A stretch of DNA of 64,000 nt from Pieris napi (lineage: Eukaryota > Arthropoda > Insecta > Lepidoptera > Pieridae). Position numbers and translations under genes: made by a program. Shown here in pieces: positions 12,033 through 25,300 of this stretch (positions are counted from its first letter, which is position 1; each line of letters opens with the position of its first letter). Where the stretch lies: assembly GCF_905475465.1 (NCBI RefSeq), contig NC_062237.1:9410501-9474500 (forward strand). Reading direction: 5' to 3'. Below the pieces are notes generated by a model. It ran no database searches. It saw nothing but the letters and a program-made list of their open reading frames with translations, and was not told the origin of the DNA.

Positions 12033-14375
12033 ATGGCTGATGATGAACAAGATCCCAAAGAATATAGATGGGAAACAGGTTATGAAAAAACTTGGTAAGT
12101 ATTATTTTATTTATCATAGTTCATACGTATAGGTATTGATAACTATATTTTATTCAGGGAAGCGATAAAAGAAGATGAAGATGGATTGGTGGAGGGGCTT
12201 GTGGCTGAATTTGCTCAAAAAGCAGCGAGAAAAGCCGTTACTCAACGCCGAGGACCAGTTCGGCTGGGTATGATGAGGCATCTACTTGTTGCCATTGACT
12301 GTTCTGAAGCTATGAGCTCACAGGACTTGAAACCGACTAGATTTCTTTGCACATTGAAGGTCTACTAAATAAAAGCTTTTTAGTGAATATATATTTATAT
12401 TATGAAGATAAATCTTTAAATATATTTTTTTAGTTGTTGGAAAAATTCATAGAAGAATTCTTTGACCAGAATCCTTTGAGCCAACTAGGCTTGGTTACTA
12501 TGAAAAATAAAAGGGCAGAAAAAATCAGTGAGCTATCAGGGAATGTGAGGAAACATATTAAGGTGGTACAAGGGTGAGCATTTTCTTACTAATATTGGAT
12601 GTATTTTGTCTACATAACCTAATGAACAAGTATGGAATATACATTTTAATAATAATACCTAACTAACTGTTTTGCATTCAATGTCGTAATAAGGCATTTA
12701 TTTTTTAATTACTATTTTTTTTTTCAAGATTATTGCACATACTGAATATTTTTATAGCCACATAATTTATAATGTAAAAATGTTATTTATTAAAAAATTT
12801 AATAAATACATATTATTATAATAGAATAATAATTGTAAACTTTAACTAGGCCAGTTTAATTTAAATGTTTTTTTCACATATTTACTTCTACTGTTGTCAC
12901 AGATTGTCCAACATGTCATTAACCGGGGAGCCATCACTACAGAATACTTTGGAACTTGCTGGCCGAGTCCTTAAACCACTGCCTGCGCATGCTTCACGGG
13001 AATTATTAGTTTTATTTGCATCACTTACAACATGTGATCCTGGTGATATAAGTGTTACTGTACAGGTTAGTGTTTAATGGAAAAAACCCCATCATTTAAG
13101 TTATTTCTTCATTAACTGGTTGATGTTCATAGCGCTATTAGTTTAATTGAAACAACAAAGTTATGAGAAATGCAACAAAAAACAATTCATTAAGTATAGA
13201 ATTCTTAAAATAATTCAGCATGTTTTTAGAACCTGAAGAATGAAGGAATAAGATGCTCTGTGATAGGATTGGCTGCTGAAGTTAGAATATGCAAGAAATT
13301 ATGCCAGGACACTGGTGGAGAATATGGTGTGAGTTATTAATTGACAGTTATAGATGACACCTTTTTATCACAGCATAAAATATTGTGTAGCTTTATAAGC
13401 TGTAGAAAAGCTACATCTTCTCCATGTCTTCTTTCTATCTTTATCCCAGGTGGTATTAGATGACATCCATTACCGTTCTCTCCTACTAGAACAAACATCA
13501 CCGCCACCGCGCGCCCGTGCACTGGACGCCGGCTTGGTCAAAATGGGCTTCCCACACTCTGCTCCACCCTCCACTCAGTCTGATACAGAGCCACCAATCA
13601 CTGTCTGCATGTGGTATGAACATCATGATATTATATTTATCACTGTGGCTACTATTTAAAATTAGTATCTCATGCCCTCTACTTAGAATATGTTAACTTC
13701 AAAAAGTTTCAAATAAAAGACTAGTATTGTGATTTCTGTTCTTTTTAGTACCGCGTTGTGTTAAATCAAAAAAATAGTGGTAAATAAATAATAAATAAGA
13801 TGAAAATTACTAACAAATGATTTATTTTAGCCACATTGAAGAAGGTGAAGGTGTAGGAGGTGAAGGCCATCTATGTCCACAGTGTCGTAGCAAATACTGT
13901 TCACTACCTGCACAGTGTCGGACCTGTGGACTGACACTAGCATCAGCACCACATCTTGCAAGGTACATCTTCTATCAACAAATGTAATATCTATTGCAGT
14001 TAAATATAATAACTGAACATTGACTTTTCAGATCATATCATCATCTGTTTCCTGTTGATCCATTTGAGGAATTAAAAAATGAAGGACAAAGTCAATTCTG
14101 TTTTGCATGTGTAAGATCTTTCACAGATACTGATAAGCAGGTAAGATTTAAATTTCATTAATATAAAACATTCTGCTGCACCTGGCGTACTAATTGCCTG
14201 GAACGGTATATTATTAGATTTACAGCTATATTATCAATTGCAGATATATCGGTGTAACCGTTGTCTGGAGCATTATTGTTGGGAATGTGAGAGCATGATA
14301 TCGACAACACTACATGTCTGCCCCGGATGTGCTTCTCGCCCTCACCTCTATCAACGGTTACCAGATACAGCTTGA
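12033..14375 (+). CDS. GTF2H2: TFIIH core subunit p44 (Ssl1)
   Basis: Nine exons (12033-12094, 12158-12359, 12434-12573, 12903-13065, 13230-13328, 13450-13613, 13831-13962, 14032-14140, 14244-14375) give 400 aa; human p44 has 395. The start is MADDEQDPKEYRWETGYEKT. Residues about 55-230 form the Ssl1/von Willebrand A domain (LLVAIDCSEAM). Next comes a C4 zinc finger (CPQCRSKYC, CRTCGL) and a C-terminal RING-like C4C4 domain (CFAC, CNRC, HYCWEC, CPGC). p44 is a structural subunit of the TFIIH core in nucleotide excision repair and promoter opening, where it binds and stimulates the XPD helicase. All introns are GT-AG and short. No defect is seen. Confidence 0.97.
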
Positions 14376-15287
14376 ATATTTTCTAAAATATCTAATCAAG
14401 AAATGAAAAGGTAAATATGATTGAGATACTAATTACGTTTGAACATATAACGCTCTCGAAACAAACGCATGTTTGAATTGGTATTGCATAAATAGGCATC
14501 GCTAACTACTGCCATTCAAATTTGTTTGTAAATAATCAGATGACCAAGCGTGAGATCAGAGATGTTCTCGTCCTTTATAGTTTTATATTATGAAATCTAC
14601 GTAAGGTATTCTCGTCAAGGGCTACGTCAGTGTTGCCAGATGGTCTCGGCGAAGTACCCCTAGACTCATTTGATTTCTCCCCAGAAATACCCTAGGATGC
14701 CCTCACTAAGCGGATTCTACATGTGTATAATATTTTTAGTAAAAAAGAATGATCAAAAACCTTCAAATCCAAAAAACATAATTCTTCTGTAGTGTTATTA
14801 CTGAATTTGAAAACAGGGCCACGTGTAATTTTCAATTAAAAAAAAATCTTGTTTATGGCTTTTATTTTTCAATTGCCCAACTGTGAACTGGGCACAAGGT
14901 ACTTCGCCAGTGTCGTGTAGATGGAGAAGGCGGCGGCGCGAAGGAGAGTGATCGGTGAAAATAATAATTACGTTAATTTTGATTATGCACCTAAAAAAAA
15001 ATTTTGAAATTCGATTGTTAGTTTACGTGTAATTTTAATATGTATACATTTTTTCACATCTGACAGTTTGACATATGACATCTTTATTGTCAGATATATT
15101 ACGTCAACAGTCATTATTTATGAAAAGCATTTTATTCTTGTTATTGTATGTATAGTAGTCATTCAAATCTGTTGTGTTAGTTTTTATGACCGGCTTTCCA
15201 CCAACCCACAATTAAAAATTCCATCTAAACTAAGATAATTTATGTATTTTATCATCAGCAGAAACTGATAAGCTAATTTCTCAGCAG
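14376..15287. other. Intergenic region between GTF2H2 and the SWSAP1-like gene
   Basis: About 910 bp, containing the GTF2H2 3' UTR and the upstream region of the next gene. TACTTCGCC occurs near 14900 and an inverse-like GGCGAAGTA at 14648, hinting at a decayed element, but I cannot define its ends. Confidence 0.4.
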
Positions 15288-15749
15288 ATGGCGAAGGTGA
15301 CTGAGTTTTTATTTGAGGACGAAGATAAAAATAGAAGGAAACTCTTTGAAAAAGCTTTATTTCACGCAAAAGATGGGAAAGTATTGTATATATTACAAGA
15401 AGAATTAAACAAGTTACCGGAATTATCACAAGACATAAGTTCAATTGAAAGACATTATATAAAAATGATAAGTTTTTTATATACATCAAATTGTATGTCT
15501 CTTATTGAAAGCCTTGCCTCCTTAACAGAATGGAAAAATGTACCCAAAACAATTATACTGGATAGTTTAGACAAATTTTCAAATAAATCTAATTTAAAGA
15601 TTGGATGTGGTATTGTTGCATTACTCTTAGATACTGCAAGAAGCTGCTCCTTAAGTACTAACTCCACTTGTAATTTATATGTTGCAGTAACAAAAGATAT
15701 GTTTAGTGAAGAAAATTGTAATTTATTAAGAGAATTGTATATATTGTAA
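15288..15749 (+). CDS. SWSAP1-like RecA-fold protein (candidate)
   Basis: An intronless ORF of 153 aa from ATG 15288 to TAA 15747-15749, followed at once by AATAAATAAAG as a polyadenylation signal. Motifs occur in the order seen in the SWIM-domain partner SWSAP1: a strand KVLYILQEELNKLPEL, a loop ending in ISFLYTSNC, a Walker-B-like strand VPKTIILDSLDKF, and a helix GCGIVALLLDTARSC that resembles the ALLLDTA helix of that family, then NLYVAVTKDMF. SWSAP1 and SWS1 form a RAD51-paralog complex in homologous recombination. The assignment comes from remembered motif order, not from a search. The N-terminus MAKVTEFLFEDEDKNRR shows no GxxxxGK[ST] Walker A, and the protein is shorter than human SWSAP1. 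It could be another recombination-related or unknown insect protein. Confidence 0.5.
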   Translation: MAKVTEFLFEDEDKNRRKLFEKALFHAKDGKVLYILQEELNKLPELSQDISSIERHYIKMISFLYTSNCMSLIESLASLTEWKNVPKTIILDSLDKFSNKSNLKIGCGIVALLLDTARSCSLSTNSTCNLYVAVTKDMFSEENCNLLRELYIL

Positions 15750-16393
15750 TAAATAAAGAATTTCAGAAAATTTCTCTTGATAACCAATTTTTTAGAACAT
15801 TATGTTAGATATATTGTTTTAAGCTTTTATTAACAATATTTGTGAAAGTACTTTAATTTACAACTATTACAATTTATATAAAACAAATAAGTTTTATACA
15901 AAGTGTCTTCTGATTTCACCTGCAGGTGAAAAATGTTTTTTTTTAAACAGACAAGAGGCTCTTATGAGAGGCTCCCAACCTTCTTTGATAAATGGACTAT
16001 TTAACAAAACTACAAAAATAAATTTGTCATTAGATCAGTTAGTTGGGACTTTAGGCTTAGACCCTTAGAATCTTAATTCTAGACAGACTTAATGTTAAGT
16101 ATGACTCATATGTAAAACCATATTGGATTTTAAACCATACAGGAGTCATACTCGGTGTTAGTAGTACATAGTTTCTACTCTAAAATAGTTTATAAATATC
16201 ACTTTTAATAAAGCTGCCTGTTGCAATCAGACTGTCCACTGATATGATAGACTTTGAGGATATACATTGCTGCAAGATAATCAAAACAAAAATAAGCTAT
16301 ATATTTTATAATAAGTATACATTTTATTATTTACATAACAATACCAATAATATACAGGAAAGAATGTGAGATCCCTAAACTATGACCGAATCA
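15750..16393. other. Convergent 3' ends of the SWSAP1-like gene and BET1
   Basis: AT-rich spacer with no coding potential. It should contain both 3' UTRs; AATAAA on the minus strand near 16322 is a candidate BET1 polyadenylation signal. Confidence 0.5.
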
Positions 16394-16732
16394 TCACCTG
16401 AATTTTAAAACAATGTACAGTACAAAGAAAACAAAAATCGAAAATAGGAACAAATAAAAAATGTAGTAGTTGTGATTTCCCTTGCCAAGATTAAGGACCC
16501 TACTCATCGTTTTTCCTAGGAATCCTGAGCTTCTGTCAGCATCATCATCCAGACCACGTAGAATTTTATCCTGATAGCGTACTTCATTTCCGATTTCTAT
16601 TGACATATGTTTTAGTGTTGAGATTTTTCCACTGAGCTCTTCAGCCATTCGTTCATTTTCATGTTCCAAAACATTCTCAGTTGGAGCCCGTGGAATAGGC
16701 TGATACTGGTAACCGTCTCGAGCTCTCCTCAT
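16394..16732 (-). CDS. BET1: BET1 homolog, Golgi SNARE
   Basis: An intronless minus-strand ORF of 112 aa starting MRRARDGYQYQPIPRAP. The SNARE motif covers about residues 24-85 (ENERMAEELSGKISTLKHMS, IEIGNEVRYQDKILRGLDDD), followed by the conserved SSGFLGKTMSRV and a single C-terminal membrane anchor (YYIFYLFLFSIFVFFVLYIV) ending KFR. The length and order match animal BET1 (118 aa in human). It is a tail-anchored Qc-SNARE acting in ER-to-Golgi vesicle fusion with syntaxin-5, membrin and Sec22/Ykt6. The start is supported by an MRRA N-terminus shared with vertebrate BET1. It is divergent from NUDT9, with about 640 bp between starts. Confidence 0.95.
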   Translation of the reverse strand: MRRARDGYQYQPIPRAPTENVLEHENERMAEELSGKISTLKHMSIEIGNEVRYQDKILRGLDDDADRSSGFLGKTMSRVLNLGKGNHNYYIFYLFLFSIFVFFVLYIVLKFR

Positions 16733-17369
16733 ACTGCTGCTTCGACCCGCCGTCTTTAATTATCTTTTTCTCACTTATTTATCCAAATATCGTAAGTATT
16801 GTGATGCAATAAAGATTGATGGTTTACACGAACTATACTGGTCAAGGATGTTAGAAGTCACGTATACTATACCTGATTAAAATGTGGTAATAACTTTCTT
16901 CTTAATTATAATTGTGACGATTAAACGTAATAAATTTTATTGGGATCGAATCATAATTGTTTTCAAAATTATTTATGGTTTATCTGCCAAATCCACAAAA
17001 GATCGTCATCATAAAACCATCAAATGTATATGACAATTGTCAAGACCTCATTTGAGTTAGATCACTGAGTAATGTGTAATAAAGCAGAGTTTTCACTTGT
17101 GACTAATAAGATAATGGAGTAACGTTTTCCAAAATCCTAAATCTGCTATCTGTGACGTTCACCTAGTACCTTAGTCAAGATGCCTTAACAGTAGTGTATG
17201 TAGAAAGTCGAAGACTAAATTTGTATGGAAATGACAGTTCGTGTCGAAAAGTTTTCATACAAATTTAGTTTTTGACTTTCTACATACACTACTGTTAGGG
17301 CATCTTGACTAAGGCCCCTAGTCTTTTTTTCATTTATATTTAGTTTATTCACTGTAAAATACTGTACAT
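16733..17369. promoter_or_regulatory. Shared 5' region of BET1 (-) and NUDT9 (+)
   Basis: A divergent spacer that holds both promoters by orientation. Its right part is occupied by the fold-back element 17169-17314, ending only 55 bp before the NUDT9 start codon. Confidence 0.55.
17169..17314. mobile_element. Fold-back MITE, ~65-bp arms
   Basis: The left arm CCTTAGTCAAGATGCC…GACTAAATTTGTATG is repeated in reverse complement as CATACAAATTTAGT…GGCATCTTGACTAAGG with about three mismatches over 65 bp, around a 16-20 bp loop. A related copy with most of the right arm missing lies at 34037-34150. It has no coding capacity. Confidence 0.85.
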
Positions 17370-18670
17370 ATGATTCGATCCAGACTGAGTATGCTCACTC
17401 ACTTTAAATGTAGAGCAGGATTTTATCCTCGATCCAATATTGAACGAGATGATGTTCCTGATAATAAAGTGTCATGGGACACTGAATTCAAAAAATACAA
17501 TCCTCCTACTTACACTTCACCGACTACTAAAGGAAAACCTTGGGCTGATCCTGATATAGGTGGTAGTTTTTACGAGATTAAATATAATTTCCTATTTCCT
17601 AATATGTGAAAATTTTACTAAATTTGTAGCAAAACCTGACTTTAAGCCTAAATGGAATAACTTAGATGGACATGTAAACCGTATGAGTCATACCGGGAAT
17701 TATAAAATTTTAAATGGCTTTCCCTTAAATCCTGTTGGACGTACCGGAATAACAGGTAGAGGCGTGTTAGGAAGATGGGGGCCAAATCATGCTGCTGATC
17801 CAGTTGTAACAAGGTGGAAACCAGACCAAAGTAATAGGTAATTACTCTCCCATTACTTGGTACCTATTGAATGAAAATAGGAATCTCTATGGTCAGCCAG
17901 TTTTGTTATACAGGCAGATTCTTCAATTCATAGCCATTAAACGGAGTGACACTGGAGAATGGGCTCTTCCTGGTGGAATGGTTGATCCTGGAGAGAAAGT
18001 TGCAGCTGCCGCTATTAGAGAATTTCAAGAAGAAGCATTAAATACTTTAGAAGCTTCTGAAGGTAATTTAACAAAGTTTTATAAAAATATTTGTCTAACA
18101 TTTTCTTGCATTTAAAGTACAAAATAATTAGGTGTAATGACAAGGAGAGCAAGGGCTTAGTTCTCACAAGTATTCATATCCATAACTTACTACCAAAACC
18201 ATAAAGAAACAAATTAAAATGGTCAAGTGCGAGGCTGGTAAATATTTTATCAAAACTAAGACACCTAAATATAGGAAACCTTAATTGATCAGTTCAGGTA
18301 TACAAATATAACTTACCATAAATTTAATTACAATTTAAGTAATATAAGTATAATATATGCTTAAGTTTTACATATTATTTTAGCTGAAAAGGAAAGTTTG
18401 AAAGAGAAATTTAAGAACTTCTTCAGTGGTGGCATTGAAATATATAGTGGATATGTTGATGATCCTCGCAATACTGACAATGCTTGGATGGAAACTGTTG
18501 CATTCAATTTCCATGATAATGATGGTTCCATTGTTGGAGAATTACAACTAAATGCAGGAGATGATGCAGTAGGAGTTTGTTGGGTAGACATAACATCTGA
18601 TTTAAAATTGTATGCAAGCCATAAAGATATTGTTGATTCTGTATTAGCTAGGCATATTACATCTAACTGA
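17370..18670 (+). CDS. NUDT9: ADP-ribose pyrophosphatase NUDT9
   Basis: Four exons (17370-17559, 17630-17837, 17914-18062, 18384-18670) give 277 aa. Residues after the N-terminus read NIERDDVPDNKVSW, then DGHVNRMSHTGNYKILNG, GRGVLGRWGPNHAADPVVTR and the Nudix box GGMVDPGEKVAAAAIREFQE EALN, all diagnostic of NUDT9. Further on come YVDDPRNTDNAWMET and AGDDA…WVDI. It hydrolyses ADP-ribose to AMP and ribose-5-phosphate using Mg2+. The REFQEE acidic core is intact, unlike the degenerate NUDT9-H domain of human TRPM2, so it should be active. The N-terminus (MIRSRLSMLTHFKCRAGFYP) is short, basic and Ser-rich, compatible with a mitochondrial or secretory leader but not proven; a further upstream exon is possible. 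Polyadenylation signal AATAAA at about 18676. Confidence 0.96.
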
Positions 18671-19376
18671 AAAGAAATAAAAAACTCTTAATCCTCATAG
18701 TTTATTAATGAATAATATATATTCCATAGCATCTTAAAACTATTTTAGCCTGTTACACAATATTATGCAGTATTTATATTTTTGAGTTATAGTTATCCAT
18801 ATTTATAATATATCATTTTAAGGCTTCAAGACTAATCTCTTTGAACAACAAGATACAAATATTCCTAACAACATTATTTTAAATGCTAAACCTCAACTTT
18901 TTCTTAAAAAAGTAGAAATAATTGGTCCCATGCATTTTTATACTACATGTTGTAATGCTTTGTAGTTATAAGAAAGATTTTTTGCACTTAATAAATGCAT
19001 TATTACAGACAGCACATACTGGAAATTTATCAAGAAGTATTAATATTGCAAAAAACTGACTAGCCGATACCTTAAAAAAGCATGTTTTACCAAGTTTTAA
19101 TCAGACCCCTATATAAAATTAATTTGCCTCTATCTTAAAAACAAAATGGCAGCCTATGAGATATTTAAATACAAAATTTTAATTGCTTGAAAATGGTTAA
19201 ACTTAAAAAATATTTTTAACAAATTTAACAATATTCACACCAACTATCACAGCACCAAAACATTGTTATATAATTAATAGTGAAATAAAACGCAAAATAC
19301 ATATGTATTTTAATAAAATTGTGCTAAAGCTACACCTTAAAAACGTATAAAAATTCGAGATAATTTTCGATGACAT
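18671..19376. other. Convergent 3' ends of NUDT9 and XPO6
   Basis: An AT-rich spacer between two converging stop codons. It should contain both 3' UTRs. No repeat or coding pattern seen. Confidence 0.5.
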
Positions 19377-22300
19377 TTAGGCGTCCATAGAGGGCAACGA
19401 AAGTGTTCTGTACGCACGATAGCAGTTTACGTCATTCATAAGACGAAGAATGTTCTGTGTGAATGTCGGCAGATCCTGTACACAATATTTAAAGTTCACA
19501 GTTATTTGAAGTACCATAACTATTTTAAGTAGCTGTTCAGCCAACCACAAACACATACATTTACATTTATAAAAAAATATTAATCTATCAAATTGTTACT
19601 CTTAAAAGGCATGTCGTTACTAAGGCAGCATTACTAAGAATTTAGACTATTTTAAACTCTCAAATTGCAAAAAAAAGTTGCTGACGTGAGTAGAAAATAT
19701 GTATTTGATCAACGTAATAACATGACCGCGTCTTGGAGTTTGAGACAAAATCTATTTTCGACAGGCGTGACCCACTAACGCCATAACAAGTTCGTTTAGG
19801 GTTAGTTGCCCACACCTGTCGAAAAGTAATTTTGTCTTAAGCCCTTTGATGCTGTTAACCAATCACAATCGACTTGAACGCGCCGTCGTCCCTTCTACGT
19901 TTTACGTTCTCCAAGGCTTGGCTCCTGTACACATAGTGTATGGTTTTTCGCTGATATTGATGAATAGCTTATATATGCAAAATATAGTAAATTATTACCG
20001 TATCTGGTGGGAAGTCTGCTAGATGTTGTACGTGTTCTGTTGCCAGATCCGGCAGCGAGGCAAGAAAGTGAGGAAGAAAGCCCGTCCGAAATGTCGGGAA
20101 GTCAACTGTGGCCATTGCGTGTGCGCATGCTAATACTTCGTCTCGAAGTAACGCACGCGCTCCGCCTTCACAAACACCACTCAGTAGTACTGACAAAAAC
20201 TCGCCCATGAATTCTGAACGGAATATCGCCTAGAAAAATTAAATTAATAAGTAATTTTTGCGAATACACTTTTATTTTAACTGCCTTAAAAAAGGTAATT
20301 AGTTTGACATGTACGTATGTTATTATGTACAATATTTCTAATATATTGAATAATATGCAAAACACAACACACGTGGTGTTCGTAAGTTTGATTCTTTGTC
20401 CGGAATTTCGCTGAAACTAATACATATTAAGATATAGATTCTTTTACTCTCAATTTTTAATTCCATAGAATTCTGACAACTATCATGTTTGACATGTCAG
20501 AGATTACAAACCTTTTTGGCCGAGCACATTTTTCAATTTCAATACGAGTCTGAACATTTAAGTCTATACATACATTTTATTTGTTAGTGCATGTATATAT
20601 TTTATTAAGTGCGGTGCTCACATTAAAAGTGGTTTTACGGCGAGTGATAATTGCGTTCCTTTTTATCACAAACAGTAAAAAACGCACAAGTAAAGATAAC
20701 ATTTTTTTTAAAAAGGTTTACTAAACCTGGAATTAGTAGGCTCACTGCCAGCGAAAAAATAAAATAAAGTAATTAAAGTTAACCCGATATATTGTTCGTG
20801 ATATTGAAAAAATTGTTATTTTTGTATTAGATCACTTGAGTACGTAAATATTAAGATTTACCTTTTTGTAGGTAAAACATAAAAAATACGTAGCATTTTT
20901 TTGCCCTAAAATGGGTCAAATTTGTCCCTTTTCGGTGGAGAACTTTGTTAGTAGCAACACTTATGAAATGTCAGAATTCTACGGAATGAAAAATCAGACT
21001 ATAAATATCAGGTAATAACTAAGGGAACATTTAAAGTTTAACCATTTCATTACAAATTGGTCCAGCAGTTTTGAGATATCAGTATGTAGTAAAGGTACGC
21101 ATTTTGAACTTACGTACCTTTACTAACATTACTTACCTAGTAGTAACACTGTGTAATTGAATTCTGACGATTATTGAATAAATCATTGCTTTCATAATAA
21201 CAGGCTAGTTAATACACGCATTAAGTAGTACTTGGTGCATAAAAATATAAAGTGGAGTTTGAAGTTATTAATACTGTACGAGCCAAGCTGAACATTTTGC
21301 TCACTCAGGCTTTCTTAGTTTTATAAGCGTGGTATTACCTAGTATTATTACCTAAATTGTCGGAATTACGCCCCCCAGAGTATAGCGAGACGCAGGCACT
21401 CTTTTCAGCATTAAAAGCAAAACATTTCCTAGCGTTAATAGCAATTTTCTTCTTCTTCTTCTTCCTATTATATAAATCTATTCTAAAGTTGTGGGAGCGT
21501 TCAAGTATTACGTCACGCAATATTTGGAGATTATTGACCCCATGGTCCCCATGTAACGCGCTGTAACGTTTTTCTGTACCCAAGTAAAGTAAAACGTTTC
21601 GTGACCACCTAGTGACTCTTTCTACCTAAAAGTTACCATTATGTGGTGTAAAGTACTGGAAAGCCGAAAATAATATTAACAATTACGCGTGATTCAATCC
21701 CCGCCCCGTATCGCAACTATTTACAAAAGGACCTCCCCCCCCAAATTCGTTACATAATACTTGAACGCTCCCTGTACGTAAGTGATTAATATAGAGTGAA
21801 AATATGATCTTCTATTTAAACCACCCCACTGACCCAGGTACCGTATAAATACCTTATGATACAGTTTCCACTTAGTATCTAATAGATCAAGGGTCCGTAG
21901 CGTATGTCGTAGTAGTTCTATATCTGACAAGAGCAATGCGCGTCCAAAGGCCGTGAGCGCGCCACGGAACTCCGTTAACCTTCTCTCACTTTCCTCCGCT
22001 TCGCATTTGGAAGGGAAGAAATACCGCCAACGATATATTAGCACACTGAAATTAATACAAAATAAATCTATTTTAATTAAAACCACCCATACCTAGGTCA
22101 TAAGTTCAATCCCCGGATGTGCACCAATGGACTTTTATTGTGCGAACACTCGTTCGTACGGTGAAAGAAAATATCGTAAGGAAAACAAAGGCGTGTGTCA
22201 GCCGTAGAAAGCTGATAGACTTTTAGAAAAAACGAATAATCAGGAAACACATACGAAAATGTGAGGTCCAACTAATGATTGTAACATTTTACATTACTCA

Positions 22301-25300
22301 TTTAAAAAAATGTATAACCACCTTTTGTGACTTTGTGGTAACGCACTTGGCGTAAAATAAAAAAAATATGTTTATTATGGAACATAAGATACATGTATCA
22401 CTTATTCGACGTCATTAAATTTGAATTAGTAGGCATCCCTACTCATCGGCAAAGAAGACAGAGGGTGTAGGCCGAGAGAAAAATCCGGCGTAAAAAACTC
22501 TCAGGACTCTTTTAAAATGTAGTACAGGCAGTACTACAGTAGTATAGGATGTTCTGAAGTTGAATAAATTTCTTATTATATTGAAGTATGAATAATTGTT
22601 AAAATAATACACAATTTTAAAACTACTGAATTTTATAAGCTATGAGTAATTTAAACCTAATAAACAAGTTGTTTAAATTTCTGATTTGAATTATGTAAAT
22701 AAATAATACCTGGCAAGAGCCCTGTGAGCGGCGCGTACAAGTTCCGGCGCGTGCAACGTAGCACGAGGCAGCACGTGCGAGTGAAGAAGATCGAGCACGC
22801 CACGCACGCGCACGCCGTTGCCACCGGCCTCTACGCCAAGCCGCACGCATTCCACCAGCCGCTCCAAGCTACCTTCGTTGTCACCAGATTCTCTAAACCA
22901 CATTAATAAAATATTATTACCTTTTATGACAACACAAAAGCATAAATATTAGAATCGCTCTTATAGATTTTTCTTTCTATATTAGAGACAAACTCTTACT
23001 CGGATGTCTTAGTTTGAGCCACTTTGCGCTAAGTATCACCTGTATGTCAAAAGCATTTTGGATATACAGGAGACAAAATGAGCGCTAATTCTCAATTCAA
23101 TCGAACTTAAATCTAGTTTCAAGAGCTGTCAAAAAAATCTGTATGAAAAAATCCCAATTTGACAGCAGTCGAGACTCGAGACGAGACTGACTTGAGATAC
23201 AAAGAATACTGATAATTGAATATTGAATCACACCCCTAGTCCCAAATATAGCAAAAATAAAGAAAAATATGGGAACTGACGCAGAAATAAAGCACCACTT
23301 TGGGTAATCAGATATATGTATATTGTATATATATATATTTATATATAAATGTTGTTGGTTTGTGTGTAAAATTTTAGCAATCTGCATCAAGGATTTTTTT
23401 AATCTATTTTTTAAATTATTTTTCTTATACGAAATGTTTTCTTTGTTTTGTTTCTCATTTCTTAACCATTCTATCACAATGCGCCAAAGCGAAGCGTGGC
23501 AGGGAACAGCTAGTAACTTAATATATTTTTTTGTAAAGGTTATACAGGATGAGTAGGTATTAATTATAATTTTATATTACTTCTATGGCTTAGGTATTTG
23601 GTACATATCGCGTACAACAGGTTCCATTAGTAATAAAAAATTGTTTCAAAGCATGCCATAAAAAATAATATCCTCTCCATGCATATGCTAAAAAAATTAG
23701 GAATTATAAAAAACTTACTTTTGCGCAACTTGCAAGAACAATTCAATAGCGGTGTAAGAGAAGGGGCCAAGTTGTGGCAATAGGGCTGTGAACAATGCGA
23801 GGAAGAACGCCGTAATTTCCGATTCAGCAGCCGACCAACTCGGCTCACATAACATACGGAGAGCACTTTCCGCAGCCCAACACATGCTTTCCGCTATTAT
23901 CTAGAAACGAAGTTTATTCATACATTTCTGCTAATACAAGTTGAGACCTTTCAAAAATTCAAAATTTAAAATCATTTATTCATATAGGTAACACAATGTC
24001 GGTTCACTCATGAACGTCAAAAAAAAAAATATATATATATATATTTTATAAATATATGAATTATATTTATATATATGAATATATATATATATTTTATAAA
24101 TATATATATGAATATATGAAATGCGTATATATATATATATATATGAAATGCGTCTAATTTTACATTTACTGCCAGTTCTCAAAACGGAACAGAAGAACCG
24201 GCAATAAACTCTCCGCCACTCTTTTTTTCGCTAAGTATGACTATTGAATGTCAAAAAGTGTTATAGAAATATAGAGTTCGCGACTGGACTCTCCCCGAGT
24301 CGATTACGTCAATGTAAAATTACAAAATATATTAAATTATTTGAATTAGCAGTATGTCAAAAGTAGGAAACAAAAATATTTATTATTTGATCTACTACGT
24401 TTTTAAAAATATATATATGAAAATAAATAAATATATTATTCGATAACTAGTTGGCACAGAGCATTCCAACCAAGATAAAGATAATATGTGAGAGCCTCAT
24501 AATCATTCACGGGGTTTTTCATAACTATTACTGAAATTCTTTAAATTACCGGCAAACTTTACTTTACTTAAAGTAACACGTAATTTAAGTAAAATAAGAA
24601 AAAAGGAAAATATTACTGATTCATACACTATATAGATACAAAAAGACAATAACAAGAAAAACCTTTTTAGAATTAGTTGGCGCATCAGCGAACGCGTGCA
24701 GCAATTCAGTAAGCGGAGGCAACGCAACCTTAGGCCCTGCGGTTGTTAGAGCCCCGGCCCACGACGAAATCAGAGCCCTTGCCGCGTCACCACCCGCTCC
24801 CACACCACTGGGGCCTCTAGATAAGGCCATTGCCACTAGAGCCTCACGCACTACACCGGCCGTCTACGTATACAAGATATTTTAGATACAAAAATATTAT
24901 AGTTCTTTTATAAGAGTTCATTCGTAGAATAGAGTTAATTTTATGATTTAAATACAAAAGACTATAAGTATAAATCGGGTTCTGATAAAGAGAGTTATTA
25001 TTAATAATTTAAAGTGTCTTTAAAACAATATAATGCCCGAGGTCAATTATAGAAAAGCAAAGAAAATTGGAAAATCATCACTCTTACAAGACGCCATATT
25101 AAGTAAAATCATAAAATAAATTATTTTAAAATCGAAGGAAAATTACATATTAATATAGTTACCAACTAATAAAAAATAATTACCTTTGGTTCTAGATAGT
25201 GTAAAGATCTCTCTGCATGATGATAAAGATCTCCACACAATGTAATAGGATCTCTTGAAAACTTCACATTCTTTGATAAACTTAGCAGGAGATGAGCTGC

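Noticed and set aside
22724..22906. 60-aa plus-strand ORF
   Set aside because: It is the antisense of XPO6 exon 22710-22892, which fits the exportin frame and splice sites.
23976..24182. 68-aa ORF rich in IYIYIY
   Set aside because: It translates an AT microsatellite in an XPO6 intron.
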